A stretch of DNA of 6,575 nucleotides from Bacillota bacterium (GCA_030705665.1 JAUZQA010000246.1:1-6575), one strand, 5' to 3'. Counted from the first letter of the stretch, positions 1-6,087 are shown. Numbers and translations are program-made. The notes: generated by a model from the letters alone, not told the origin.

Positions 1-222
1 ATGATGTTCGTGATGACAATCGCAATCATCATGTTCCTCTTTCTTTTCACCAGAAAACCATAATTTAATTCCTTCGATTATGGTAAGTATAAGTAAAATC
101 ACAATCATGCTCGCAGATAGGAAACTATATTTCATATTTATATATTTTGAAATATTTCCTGTTGCATGCAGCATAAAAAACAAGTTTGTAGTTAGCAATA
201 AAATAAGGACTTTATACATCAT
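1..222 (-). CDS. ycgQ: YcgQ-type (TIGR03943/DUF1980) membrane protein, N-terminal part
   Basis: Only the first 74 codons are in the window; the gene continues past the left edge. The reading frame is open from a double ATG at 222 and 219, with an AAAGGA ribosome binding site about 7 bases upstream. Residues about 3-21 and 35-56 are hydrophobic and look like two membrane segments. They are followed by a charged stretch and a metal-ligand cluster at residues 64-74 containing Cys67, Cys69 and five His. Two N-terminal helices followed by a Cys/His-rich linker, directly after a YcgR-type permease, is the usual arrangement of the YcgQ/TIGR03943 family. The gene starts 10 bases after the permease stop codon, so the two are almost certainly co-transcribed and may form one complex. 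The exact substrate of this pair is not established to my knowledge. The assignment rests on gene order and the visible N-terminus; the rest of the protein is unseen. Confidence 0.8.
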   Translation of the reverse strand, partial: MMYKVLILLLTTNLFFMLHATGNISKYINMKYSFLSASMIVILLILTIIEGIKLWFSGEKKEEHDDCDCHHEHH

Positions 223-232
223 CACACATCCT

Positions 233-1102
233 TTATAAAAGAAGTGAACCAATGAATACAAATGAAGATATTAATGAAACTAAAAGAACAACAAATTTTG
301 GTTTAAAAGACCCAAACATCATCAATAAGTTTTTAATGTCTACCATATTACCAAACACCAAGAAGGATACGACCGAAGTTTGAGGGAAAAAATTACGAAA
401 CGATGCTGCTACGAATGCATCTGCTTCCGAACAAACTGATAATATAAATGCTAAAACCATCATAACCAACACAGCCGTTACATGCGTACCTCCCAGTGTT
501 GTTAAAATACGTGTTGGTACATAAACCTGCATAGCAGAAGCAATAATGGATCCAAGCACAACGTATTTTCCCATACTAAAAAATTCATCAATGGTGTGGT
601 TAAGAACGCTCATTAATTTTTGTTTAGTATTCTGGTGAGAATGGTCATGAACATGGATTTCACTAGTTTCTTTTAGTTGATTTCCCTTTATCACAAAAGA
701 TAATACGATCCCAACTAAAATGGAAACACCGATTGCTAATCCTGCGCGGTACCATACCATTTTCCAGCTGTCTCCAAATGCAATAAAGGTAGCAAATAAA
801 ACAATGGGATTGATAATTGGTCCGGAAAGCATAAAGGAAATTGCCGCATGCGGGGCAAGTCCTTTTTTTATTAAACGTGATGCTATAGGAACAATCCCAC
901 ATTCACATCCTGGAAATAATACACCCATTAAACTGGCTGCGATAACAGATAAAAATCTATTTTTTGGCAGTATTCGAAGCAGGGTATTTTCAGAAACAAA
1001 AACTTCAATTAGTGCAGAAATAAAAGCCCCTAACACAATAAAAGGAAATGCTTCGATAACAATACTGATAAAAATCGTATTTAATTGCAATAAGCGATCC
1101 AT
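233..1102 (-). CDS. ycgR: YcgR-type permease (DUF318/ArsP_1 family)
   Basis: A 289-residue polytopic membrane protein with about eight hydrophobic segments. Family signatures are the GCECG motif at residues 65-69 (Cys66 and Cys68), the SGPIINP motif at about 93-99, and a CSEADAF motif at about 224-230 in the second half. The two halves are separated by a polar loop at about 140-165 holding an alternating His run (His150, 152, 154, 156). This family (Pfam PF03773) includes arsenic-related permeases and the B. subtilis YcgR group. Transport of a metal or metalloid is inferred, not shown. The start at 1102 is chosen because an AGGAGG site at 1110-1115 sits 7 bases upstream. The frame remains open 8 codons further, to 1126, but that ATG would place the ribosome binding site inside the gene. 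It is the first gene of a two-gene unit with ycgQ. I saw no clear Zur, Fur or PerR box upstream. Confidence 0.88.
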   Translation of the reverse strand: MDRLLQLNTIFISIVIEAFPFIVLGAFISALIEVFVSENTLLRILPKNRFLSVIAASLMGVLFPGCECGIVPIASRLIKKGLAPHAAISFMLSGPIINPIVLFATFIAFGDSWKMVWYRAGLAIGVSILVGIVLSFVIKGNQLKETSEIHVHDHSHQNTKQKLMSVLNHTIDEFFSMGKYVVLGSIIASAMQVYVPTRILTTLGGTHVTAVLVMMVLAFILSVCSEADAFVAASFRNFFPQTSVVSFLVFGNMVDIKNLLMMFGSFKPKFVVLLVSLISSFVFIGSLLL

Positions 1103-1109
1103 ATAATAT

Positions 1110-1115
1110 CCTCCT
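1110..1115 (-). promoter_or_regulatory. Ribosome binding site deciding the ycgR start
   Basis: The minus strand reads AGGAGG here, 7 bases before the ATG at 1102. It argues for the 289-residue form over the longer 297-residue reading that would begin at 1126. Confidence 0.85.
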
Positions 1116-1225
1116 GTGAAAAACACAATAGGTTAAATTTGAAAACAACTTCTATCTTAACAAAAATCATCTGAATTTGGTATGTTTTCATTTTCCAATA
1201 GTGGTAGATTCAAAACAACATGCAA

Positions 1226-1253
1226 TCTATATCATACACCATATTTGTGACAA
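1226..1253 (-). promoter_or_regulatory. Weak sigma-A promoter candidate for ycgR-ycgQ
   Basis: On the minus strand, TTGTCA (1248-1253) and TATAGA (1226-1231) are separated by 16 bases. It lies between the phosphatase terminator and ycgR, where a promoter is needed. The -10 matches only 4 of 6 consensus bases and the leader would be over 100 bases, so this is tentative. Confidence 0.3.
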
Positions 1254-1275
1254 AAATATTAACAGACACCCAAAG

Positions 1276-1318
1276 TAAAAAAACAAAAAGCCGCTTTATG
1301 AGCTGCAGCTTTTTGTTT
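1276..1318 (-). terminator. Rho-independent terminator after the phosphatase gene
   Basis: An 11-base-pair perfect inverted repeat (1281-1291 with 1308-1318), extended by two further pairs beyond one mismatch, is followed on the minus strand by a T-rich run at 1283-1277. It sits 5 bases past the phosphatase stop codon and should end that transcript before ycgR. Confidence 0.85.
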
Positions 1319-1322
1319 GCTA

Positions 1323-2144
1323 TTATGGTTGAAATATCTGTAAGCTTTCTTTTCTTAACTTTGCTTTTTCGGCAGCTGTTTTACTTAAGTCATAATGATA
1401 GATGGATCCTTCCCAATCGCCGTACATGGGGTTTGGAAAAACAATTAATTTCTTTCCAAAGTCTTTTTTTCGCTTTTCTACCGCTTGGACTCTTTGAGAA
1501 GGTGTTAAATCATCAAAACCTCTAAAGTCTCCAAGGTTATCTCCAAATAATAAAATAATATCATTTGTTCTTGCTACCTTCATCCTTCTTACTTCTTTTC
1601 CTTTTTCACCTTTTTTTTGCAATAGAACATGCTTTGTATCCGCCATTGGTGCTCCAACTTGTTGCAGGTTACGAATTGTTGCTTTTTTCTGATTCTCATT
1701 GCGATTGGATATATAGTAGATCTCGATTCCCTTTGAGTTTGCATACTTTAAGAATTCAATTGCCCCAGGAACAGGTTTTGCAATAGCTTGATCGACCCAT
1801 TCATTCCAATTTGCAGGGAATGCTTTTCCTGTTTTTACATTAAACGCTAAACATGGACTGTTATCAAGAATGGTTTCATCAATATCAAGAACAATTGCAG
1901 GCCTTAATTTCATATTTTGCGGCCTCTGTGCTAAAATCTCATCCAGCCTGAACCTTCCAATCGTGTAGCCTTGATAGTATAACGCCTTTGCTTCGCCCGA
2001 TGTTTGATACCACAAAACCGACATCGTGTTTGGATCCTGCAGCTTTTCGGCAGGAGCAACAATTGGACTTGCCGCGGCGTGATAATTATAAATGGAAAAC
2101 GACAGGAAAGATATCAATAACGAAACTAATAATTTTTTCATCAT
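1323..2144 (-). CDS. Secreted HAD acid phosphatase / 5'-nucleotidase, e(P4) family
   Basis: A 273-residue exported phosphatase of the HAD subfamily IIIB (acid phosphatase class B/e(P4), Pfam PF03767). The catalytic DxDxT motif is at 87-91 (LDIDET; nucleophile Asp87, acid/base Asp89). Motif II is SNR at 146-148. Lys residues at about 177-182 are candidates for motif III, and the metal-binding GDNLGDF motif is at 201-207 (Asp202, Asp206). The family's N-terminal LWYQTS...ALYYQ block is at 44-58. Known members dephosphorylate nucleotides and other phosphomonoesters outside the cytoplasm. The N-terminus (about 1-25) is a Sec signal with an AAA-S cleavage site at about 23-26. There is no lipobox Cys, so unlike the namesake lipoprotein it is probably released or held in the wall. 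An AAGGAGG site (2151-2157) lies 6 bases before the first ATG and 9 before a second at 2141; either could start translation. It is a single-gene unit with its own terminator. Substrate preference cannot be read from the sequence. Confidence 0.9.
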   Translation of the reverse strand: MMKKLLVSLLISFLSFSIYNYHAAASPIVAPAEKLQDPNTMSVLWYQTSGEAKALYYQGYTIGRFRLDEILAQRPQNMKLRPAIVLDIDETILDNSPCLAFNVKTGKAFPANWNEWVDQAIAKPVPGAIEFLKYANSKGIEIYYISNRNENQKKATIRNLQQVGAPMADTKHVLLQKKGEKGKEVRRMKVARTNDIILLFGDNLGDFRGFDDLTPSQRVQAVEKRKKDFGKKLIVFPNPMYGDWEGSIYHYDLSKTAAEKAKLRKESLQIFQP

Positions 2145-2150
2145 ATGGGA

Positions 2151-2171
2151 CCTCCTTCATTCATCTGAAGG
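2151..2171 (-). promoter_or_regulatory. Hairpin overlapping the phosphatase ribosome binding site
   Basis: On the minus strand CCTTCA (2171-2166) and TGAAGG (2159-2154) can pair as a perfect 6-base-pair stem with a 6-base loop. The 3' arm includes the first bases of the AAGGAGG site at 2157-2151. The stem could lower ribosome access. It is short and only moderately stable, so regulation is inferred. Confidence 0.4.
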
Positions 2172-2195
2172 TTAGTATGCTACATAGCCGTTTTT

Positions 2196-2270
2196 TTATA
2201 GCCAAGGTCCTAAGTACTTACCTATTTTCGGTAAATGCAAAAACTTGTTAAAATAAAGTTGTTGAACCAT
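2196..2270 (-). CDS. Possible 24-residue leader ORF upstream of the phosphatase
   Basis: A 24-codon reading frame starts at ATG 2270 and ends with TAA at 2198-2196. A GAGGTGA-type ribosome binding site precedes it by about 6 bases on the minus strand. The peptide is hydrophobic and basic with several aromatic residues, begins MVQQLYF and ends KYLGPWL. I do not recognise it. It lies inside the leader between the likely promoter (2301-2329) and the phosphatase gene, ending 51 bases before the phosphatase start. It could be a small membrane-active peptide, a regulatory leader peptide, or a chance ORF. The good ribosome binding site and position in the transcript favour translation; there is no other support. 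Confidence 0.4.
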   Translation of the reverse strand: MVQQLYFNKFLHLPKIGKYLGPWL

Positions 2271-2300
2271 ATTAATTCACCTCATGTAAATCAAAATCCA

Positions 2301-2329
2301 TTTATAAACCCACACTGCTCCTTTTTCAC
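2301..2329 (-). promoter_or_regulatory. Sigma-A promoter candidate for leader ORF and phosphatase
   Basis: On the minus strand GTGAAA (2324-2329) and TATAAA (2301-2306) are separated by exactly 17 bases, with 4 of 6 and 5 of 6 consensus matches. It lies just past the lipoprotein terminator, and its predicted start near 2294 would include the leader ORF at 2270. A weaker pair, TTGATT/TATGGT, lies further downstream and would start inside that ORF. Confidence 0.5.
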
Positions 2330-2335
2330 ATATAT

Positions 2336-2366
2336 TAAAAAGGGCCCCCATAAGTCGGGCGGCCCT
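2336..2366 (-). terminator. Rho-independent terminator of the iron-uptake operon
   Basis: A GC-rich stem, AGGGCC (2341-2346) with GGCCCT (2361-2366), is extended inward by CCC/GGG with a one-base bulge and a 7-base loop. On the minus strand it is followed by five T (2341-2337) and an AT-rich run. It begins 13 bases after the lipoprotein stop codon. Confidence 0.88.
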
Positions 2367-2379
2367 ATCGCAACAATGC

Positions 2380-2751
2380 TTATTTTATTTTTGACGCTAA
2401 TTCCTTAAGTGCATTTGTCAGTTTTTCATTTAAGGAGCTTACAGCCTGTTTATCAAGAGGTGAAGCTTCCGTTCCCGCAATCGTCGGATCCAAATATTTT
2501 TCTACTTTATCATAAAGGGGTTTATTTTCTTTCTTCACATCATCTTCAAATGATGACCATTGATCTTCTAATTTTGGCCCAATTTCTTTTACCTTTGCTT
2601 TATCGCCACTTTCAATTGCATCTGAAAGCTGCTTTGTTGTGTCTAGCATTTTATGAACTCCATCTGAAACTTTGCTATTCGTCCCACATCCAGCGAGAAT
2701 AAAAACACTAATAAGAGCCAAGGAGATAAACACTGCTGCTATTTTTTTCAT
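2380..2751 (-). CDS. Small lipoprotein paired with the FTR1 iron permease
   Basis: A 123-residue predicted lipoprotein. The N-terminus has Lys residues, a hydrophobic stretch and the lipobox ILAGC with the lipidated Cys at about residue 22, so the mature protein should be anchored on the outer face of the membrane. The rest is charged and helical. Its central part (Trp at about 65, then FEDDV and LYDKVEKYL) resembles the repeated helical units in the outer domain of the neighbouring FTR1 protein, suggesting common ancestry and a role in presenting iron to the permease. That role is inferred. Translation probably starts at ATG 2751; an in-frame TTG at 2754 is also possible. The AGGAAGGA site at about 2761-2768 lies 9 and 6 bases upstream of these respectively. 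The gene starts about 26 bases after the permease stop codon and ends at the operon terminator. It is not EfeO: it is far shorter and has neither a cupredoxin nor an imelysin-like (M75) domain. Confidence 0.8.
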   Translation of the reverse strand: MKKIAAVFISLALISVFILAGCGTNSKVSDGVHKMLDTTKQLSDAIESGDKAKVKEIGPKLEDQWSSFEDDVKKENKPLYDKVEKYLDPTIAGTEASPLDKQAVSSLNEKLTNALKELASKIK

Positions 2752-2777
2752 CAATTGATGTCCTTCCTTCTATTGTC

Positions 2778-4244
2778 TCAATGATTTAAGACCTTTTTGA
2801 TATTCACATTTTTCACGAACAGAATCGTAGCTGCTGCAATAATTAGTAACAGCTGTGGTATAACACTTTCCCACGATGGATATAGAGCGAAAAAGTCAAT
2901 ACTTGGTACATTTTCTGCACTGGTCGTTGGGATCACGCCTGCCAACTGTAAGCTGTGGATTCCCATTCCAGTAAACTTAATACAAAGGTAAAAAACAATA
3001 ATACTGGACACCAAAAAGAAAGGCCTCATTGGTAATTTTAGTCCTACAAAAATCATTAAATAGGCTAGAATCCCGAGGAGCCCTGCTCCAATCAAAAAGC
3101 CGATTAATAATGATTGAATTTTAATTTGACTGGCCATACCGATATAAAATAAAACTGTTTCTGTCCCTTCGCGAAATACGGCCAGAAAAGCAAGGAACCC
3201 CAATGAAACTAGTTTCCCGGTTGTTAAGGCACTTTGACTTTTCTCCCGAATATATCGATTCCAATCAGCAACATTGGACTGATTATGAAGCCAGTAGCTC
3301 ATATACAATAGCATCGCCGCCGCAATAACTCCTGTCCATCCGGCAATAAGTGTATTGTTATTTCCAAAGGCTCCAGAGGAAATAACAAATTTGACGATGA
3401 AGGCAAGAATAATACTAACTCCAAGCCCGCTTAAAACACCAGACCAAATCCAGCCGTTCCCTTTTCTCCCGGATTTTTTCACAAATGAAAGTAGGGCAAT
3501 TACAACTAATAAAGCCTCCAAGCCCTCGCGAATGAGGATCATTGCCGCATCCCAGAAGGTGTATTCAGACTTACCAGCTAAAGGGGTTAAGTAATTTATC
3601 ATATTATCAACGGTCTTATCTGCCTTCCCATAATTTGGGGGATTTGCTGCAAGCATCGCCTGCACCGTAACTAAATCTCGCTCGGAATCGCTATAAACGA
3701 CCGACGACTGGGCCACTACTGTCCCTTCTACACTTAACCAGCTATCGCTCGCCTTTTTTATACCTTGAATTGCTTGAGCTTGTTCATGCGAGGCAATCTT
3801 CTTTTTCGTCTGTTGAAGTAAGAGGATAAAGTCATCTAACGAAATATCCTCTTGTTTCATCTCTGCAACTTTAGGATAACCTCCGTGCACAAACTTTGCG
3901 TTAACAGCTTTTAAATTGGTGAGAGCCTGAAGTACTTGATCAGGCTTTTTTAATGTAAAAGCATAGACAACCTTCCCCATGTTTGACTCGATATCCCGAT
4001 AGGCGGCAGCGGAATCCCCTTTGATTCCCCCTTCAATTTCTCTCCAAGTTTTGTCGTATTGTTCATATGCTTTCTGTGCATCTGTTAAATTCCCATTCGA
4101 TGTGTACTCGATTGCTCTATCTATGGATTCTTCTGCTTTTCTTACATCATCCTTGGAATTACTAGCAGCAAATGCAGTACTATGTACAAAACATCCTATG
4201 GTTAATAGAACAATAGTCAGTGTAATAAATAAGTTTTTCCCCAT
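2778..4244 (-). CDS. efeU: FTR1/EfeU-type iron permease with N-terminal extracytoplasmic domain
   Basis: A 488-residue iron permease of the FTR1/OFeT family, close in length to B. subtilis YwbL (EfeU). A signal peptide (1-27, cleavage near AFA-A) is followed by an outer helical domain at about 30-225. That domain holds two related units, each with a W..(I/V)EG motif (Trp67 and Trp169) followed by (A/V)Y.D.E. The membrane domain (about 230-480, seven or so segments) has both iron-binding signatures of the family, REGLE at 239-243 and REGTE at 358-362. In characterised systems these Arg-Glu-x-x-Glu motifs carry iron across the membrane, usually after ferrous oxidation by a partner. Translation starts at ATG 4244 with an AAAAGGA site about 9 bases upstream. 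It is the first gene of a two-gene operon with a small lipoprotein. No efeO or efeB follows before the terminator, unlike the ywbLMN arrangement. A Fur box and promoter lie immediately upstream, so iron repression is expected. Confidence 0.93.
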   Translation of the reverse strand: MGKNLFITLTIVLLTIGCFVHSTAFAASNSKDDVRKAEESIDRAIEYTSNGNLTDAQKAYEQYDKTWREIEGGIKGDSAAAYRDIESNMGKVVYAFTLKKPDQVLQALTNLKAVNAKFVHGGYPKVAEMKQEDISLDDFILLLQQTKKKIASHEQAQAIQGIKKASDSWLSVEGTVVAQSSVVYSDSERDLVTVQAMLAANPPNYGKADKTVDNMINYLTPLAGKSEYTFWDAAMILIREGLEALLVVIALLSFVKKSGRKGNGWIWSGVLSGLGVSIILAFIVKFVISSGAFGNNNTLIAGWTGVIAAAMLLYMSYWLHNQSNVADWNRYIREKSQSALTTGKLVSLGFLAFLAVFREGTETVLFYIGMASQIKIQSLLIGFLIGAGLLGILAYLMIFVGLKLPMRPFFLVSSIIVFYLCIKFTGMGIHSLQLAGVIPTTSAENVPSIDFFALYPSWESVIPQLLLIIAAATILFVKNVNIKKVLNH

Positions 4245-4274
4245 AAGATCAATCCTTTTCCACTCTTTTTTAAT

Positions 4275-4295
4275 TGATAATGATTTTCAATATCA
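4275..4295 (-). promoter_or_regulatory. Fur box upstream of the iron permease
   Basis: The 19 bases at 4276-4294 match the classical GATAATGATAATCATTATC box at 16 positions. Read as 7-1-7 motifs, TGATAATgATTTTCA (4275-4289) differs from the Bacillus consensus at one position, and an overlapping copy offset by 6 (4281-4295) differs at three. It lies just downstream of the -10 element, where bound Fur would block transcription start when iron is plentiful. Confidence 0.88.
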
Positions 4296-4306
4296 TTTAT
4301 AAATTT

Positions 4307-4336
4307 ATTTTAATTTGCAATGATGATGGTTGTCAA
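4307..4336 (-). promoter_or_regulatory. Sigma-A promoter of the iron-uptake operon
   Basis: On the minus strand a perfect TTGACA -35 (4331-4336) and TAAAAT -10 (4307-4312, 5 of 6) are separated by 18 bases. The predicted start near 4300 lies at the edge of the Fur box, consistent with direct iron repression. Confidence 0.75.
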
Positions 4337-4462
4337 TTAAATTTTTGTTAGTTTATGTATCATAGCCTTTTCCATTCATGTAATACCCGCTATAAGAACT
4401 GATTTATACATATTCAACCAAAAGTAGAGCATCCTATGAAAAAAGGTTTTTGGAGGTTTAAG

Positions 4463-4600
4463 ATGGAAAATGAAGATGAAATGACAAGCCAAGGATTAAA
4501 TCAAATTTTTGAAATTATTAATGCCAAAGGTGACGAAGGTGAAATCAAGAAAATATTAGAAGAGACAGAAAAGAAGGACCCTAATCAGCCGAATGAATGA
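4463..4600 (+). CDS. Unrecognised acidic 45-residue protein
   Basis: A 45-codon frame from ATG 4463 to TGA 4598-4600, preceded by a strong TGGAGG site at 4451-4456 that ends 6 bases before the start. The peptide is rich in Glu, Lys and Asn, has no signal peptide, membrane segment or Cys, and is therefore probably cytoplasmic. The middle (about 8-37) looks helical, with a hydrophobic face from the GLNQIFEII and IKKILEE stretches; the tail is polar (KKDPNQPNE). I do not recognise the family. The following kinase gene begins 132 bases later on the same strand with no terminator between, so co-transcription is possible. The opposite neighbour is the divergent iron operon. It could be a regulator or adaptor for the kinase, or an unrelated small protein. 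The ribosome binding site and codon-like composition make it a likely real gene. Confidence 0.65.
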   Translation: MENEDEMTSQGLNQIFEIINAKGDEGEIKKILEETEKKDPNQPNE

Positions 4601-4628
4601 TTGAAATGAATACTTTCACTCGTACATT
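4601..4628 (+). promoter_or_regulatory. Weak promoter candidate for the sensor kinase
   Basis: TTGAAA (4601-4606) and TACATT (4623-4628) are 16 bases apart, each matching 4 or more of 6 consensus bases. It lies directly after the 45-residue gene. The match is modest and read-through from that gene is an equal alternative. Confidence 0.25.
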
Positions 4629-4732
4629 CAATAAATATACTCATTTAAAGGAAATTTAGTTTATAAAAATGGAACTTCTATTCTAAGGGATGTAAAATAC
4701 ATAAGAACGTTATTTTTTGGAGGATGCTTTTT

Positions 4733-6067
4733 ATGAGTGTTAATCCCGCTTCGATGGGAATTTGGCTTCTACAAATGGTATGTATTTTATTTCCCATGCT
4801 TTTATACCAATCTTTTTTTCGAAAGAAATTTGGGCAAAAAAGAATCCAAAAACAAATTCTTGGTCTTCTTTGCGGACTTTCCATTATAATTTGTATGACC
4901 TTTCCTTTAACATTTGCAAAGGAATTACATTTAGATTTTCGTTTTATTCCATTAATTGTTAGCTTTTTTTATGGGGGCTTCTCTACTGGTCTAATTTTAA
5001 CTGCCGTCATGATGGTTTACCGATTTCTGCTAGGCGGCCAAGGAGTATACCTGGAGGGTTTAGGAATACCTTTCTTTACGCTGTTAATCTTTGCCTTAAT
5101 TCTTCCTCGTTATGATAAGTGGAAGAAAAATAAGCAGGTTTTCTTTACTTATTTATGTCTGACCCTATCCTTTTTCTTTTTCGTATTTGAAACGAAATTA
5201 CTGGATGGATACACTTTTACAAAACATGAGCTTTTACTTTGGATCATTTTCTGTATTTTTAATTATGTAACTTTTTGGATGGTACTGTATTTGCAAACCT
5301 CCCTTAAAGAGATGGAGGAAATGAGTACAAAGGTAATTCAATTTGAAAAAAGCCATGCCATTAATCACTTATTGGTTTATATTTCACAACAAATATTTTC
5401 GCCAATTTTATCATCAAAACAATCATTAAACCAGATGAAGGATGACTCCAGCCTCTCTCCTGGCCAATCCTTTTATATTACTCAGGCATTGAATGAATTA
5501 AATCAAGCAGAGCACTCGTTAAAAGATTATATGACGGTTATGGACCCGCAATCCAATGACCAAAATTCCATTAAATTAACAAAAATGATCCAAGAGACAG
5601 TCCAAATGATCAATCCTTTTGCATCACTAAATAATGTGGAACTGCAGTTTTTATCGACGGCAGAAAATGATATCATGATTAAGGATTATACCCTGTTAAG
5701 ATTTGCTCTTTTAAATCTTATTAAGAATGGTGTAGAAGCATGTGGACCAGGCGGGAGAGTAGATGTTTTTCTGCACGAATTAATTGATCAATTTTATATT
5801 CTTATAGAGGACAACGGACCGGGACTTTCGGAAGAAGTATTATCCCATTTAGGACAGCCGCTTCATTCAGGAAAAGACAATGGTACTGGATTAGGGATTG
5901 CTGTTGCCTATAAAATAACCGAGTCACTTGGAGGAAAAATTGAAGTCGAGTCCAAAAAAGGCATGGGCACAACCTTTAGCTTATATTTTCCCAAAAAGAA
6001 CTTTATCCTTGGTCATAAAGATAACACGCCGGTTGGCAAGACCTTTAAAACAAAAACGGATGCCTAG
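4733..6067 (+). CDS. LytS-type 5TM sensor kinase lacking the phospho-acceptor histidine
   Basis: A 444-residue membrane protein. Residues about 5-187 hold five or six membrane segments with the 5TMR-LYT pattern (LDFRFIPLIVSFFYGG and a YRFLLGG stretch, about 67-102). A short coiled linker (190-207) leads to a KinB-like dimerisation/phospho-acceptor domain at about 205-272, then an ATPase domain at about 285-420. The ATP-binding boxes are intact: N box NLIKNGVEA (328-336), G1 DNGPG (360-364), G2 GTGLG (384-388). The H box, normally SHEIRNP, reads SQQIFSP (218-224): Gln219 replaces the phosphorylated His and Gln220 the adjacent Glu. The protein may bind ATP but should not autophosphorylate in the usual way; it could act as a heterodimer partner, a phosphatase or a scaffold. 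The start at 4733 has GGAGG (4719-4723) 9 bases upstream; the ATG at 4724 abuts that site and is unlikely. No response regulator gene is adjacent within the window. The frame is otherwise undamaged. Confidence 0.88.
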   Translation: MSVNPASMGIWLLQMVCILFPMLLYQSFFRKKFGQKRIQKQILGLLCGLSIIICMTFPLTFAKELHLDFRFIPLIVSFFYGGFSTGLILTAVMMVYRFLLGGQGVYLEGLGIPFFTLLIFALILPRYDKWKKNKQVFFTYLCLTLSFFFFVFETKLLDGYTFTKHELLLWIIFCIFNYVTFWMVLYLQTSLKEMEEMSTKVIQFEKSHAINHLLVYISQQIFSPILSSKQSLNQMKDDSSLSPGQSFYITQALNELNQAEHSLKDYMTVMDPQSNDQNSIKLTKMIQETVQMINPFASLNNVELQFLSTAENDIMIKDYTLLRFALLNLIKNGVEACGPGGRVDVFLHELIDQFYILIEDNGPGLSEEVLSHLGQPLHSGKDNGTGLGIAVAYKITESLGGKIEVESKKGMGTTFSLYFPKKNFILGHKDNTPVGKTFKTKTDA

Positions 6068-6087
6068 TTCACATATTTTGCATGGTT

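Noticed and set aside
720..1106. A long open frame on the plus strand
   Set aside because: It is the antisense of the YcgR permease, has no ribosome binding site, and encodes no recognisable family.
1103..1275. A Zur, Fur or PerR operator upstream of ycgR
   Set aside because: No stretch resembles the 7-1-7 inverted repeat of these regulators, although the Cys/His-rich products made it worth looking for.
1220..1786. Open frames on the plus strand across the phosphatase 3' half
   Set aside because: They run antisense to a gene with complete catalytic motifs, span its terminator, and have composition typical of shadow frames.
2230..2290. TTTACA/TTTAACA/TTTACC words upstream of the phosphatase, as a possible PhoP box
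   Set aside because: The spacing is irregular and does not give the roughly 11-base tandem repeats expected of a Pho box.
2145..2300. A known riboswitch or T-box in the phosphatase leader
   Set aside because: The leader has no recognisable conserved aptamer core, T-box sequence or terminator-antiterminator pair.
4340..4462. Sporulation sigma-factor promoter (SigG or SigK type) upstream of the 45-residue gene, from TGTATC and CATGTAATA
   Set aside because: The spacing of 15 bases and several mismatches fall outside the usual pattern; a vegetative alternative was no better, so no promoter is assigned.
4678..4884. A 68-codon minus-strand frame at the kinase 5' end
   Set aside because: It overlaps the kinase start and ribosome binding site antisense, has no ribosome binding site of its own and no family resemblance.
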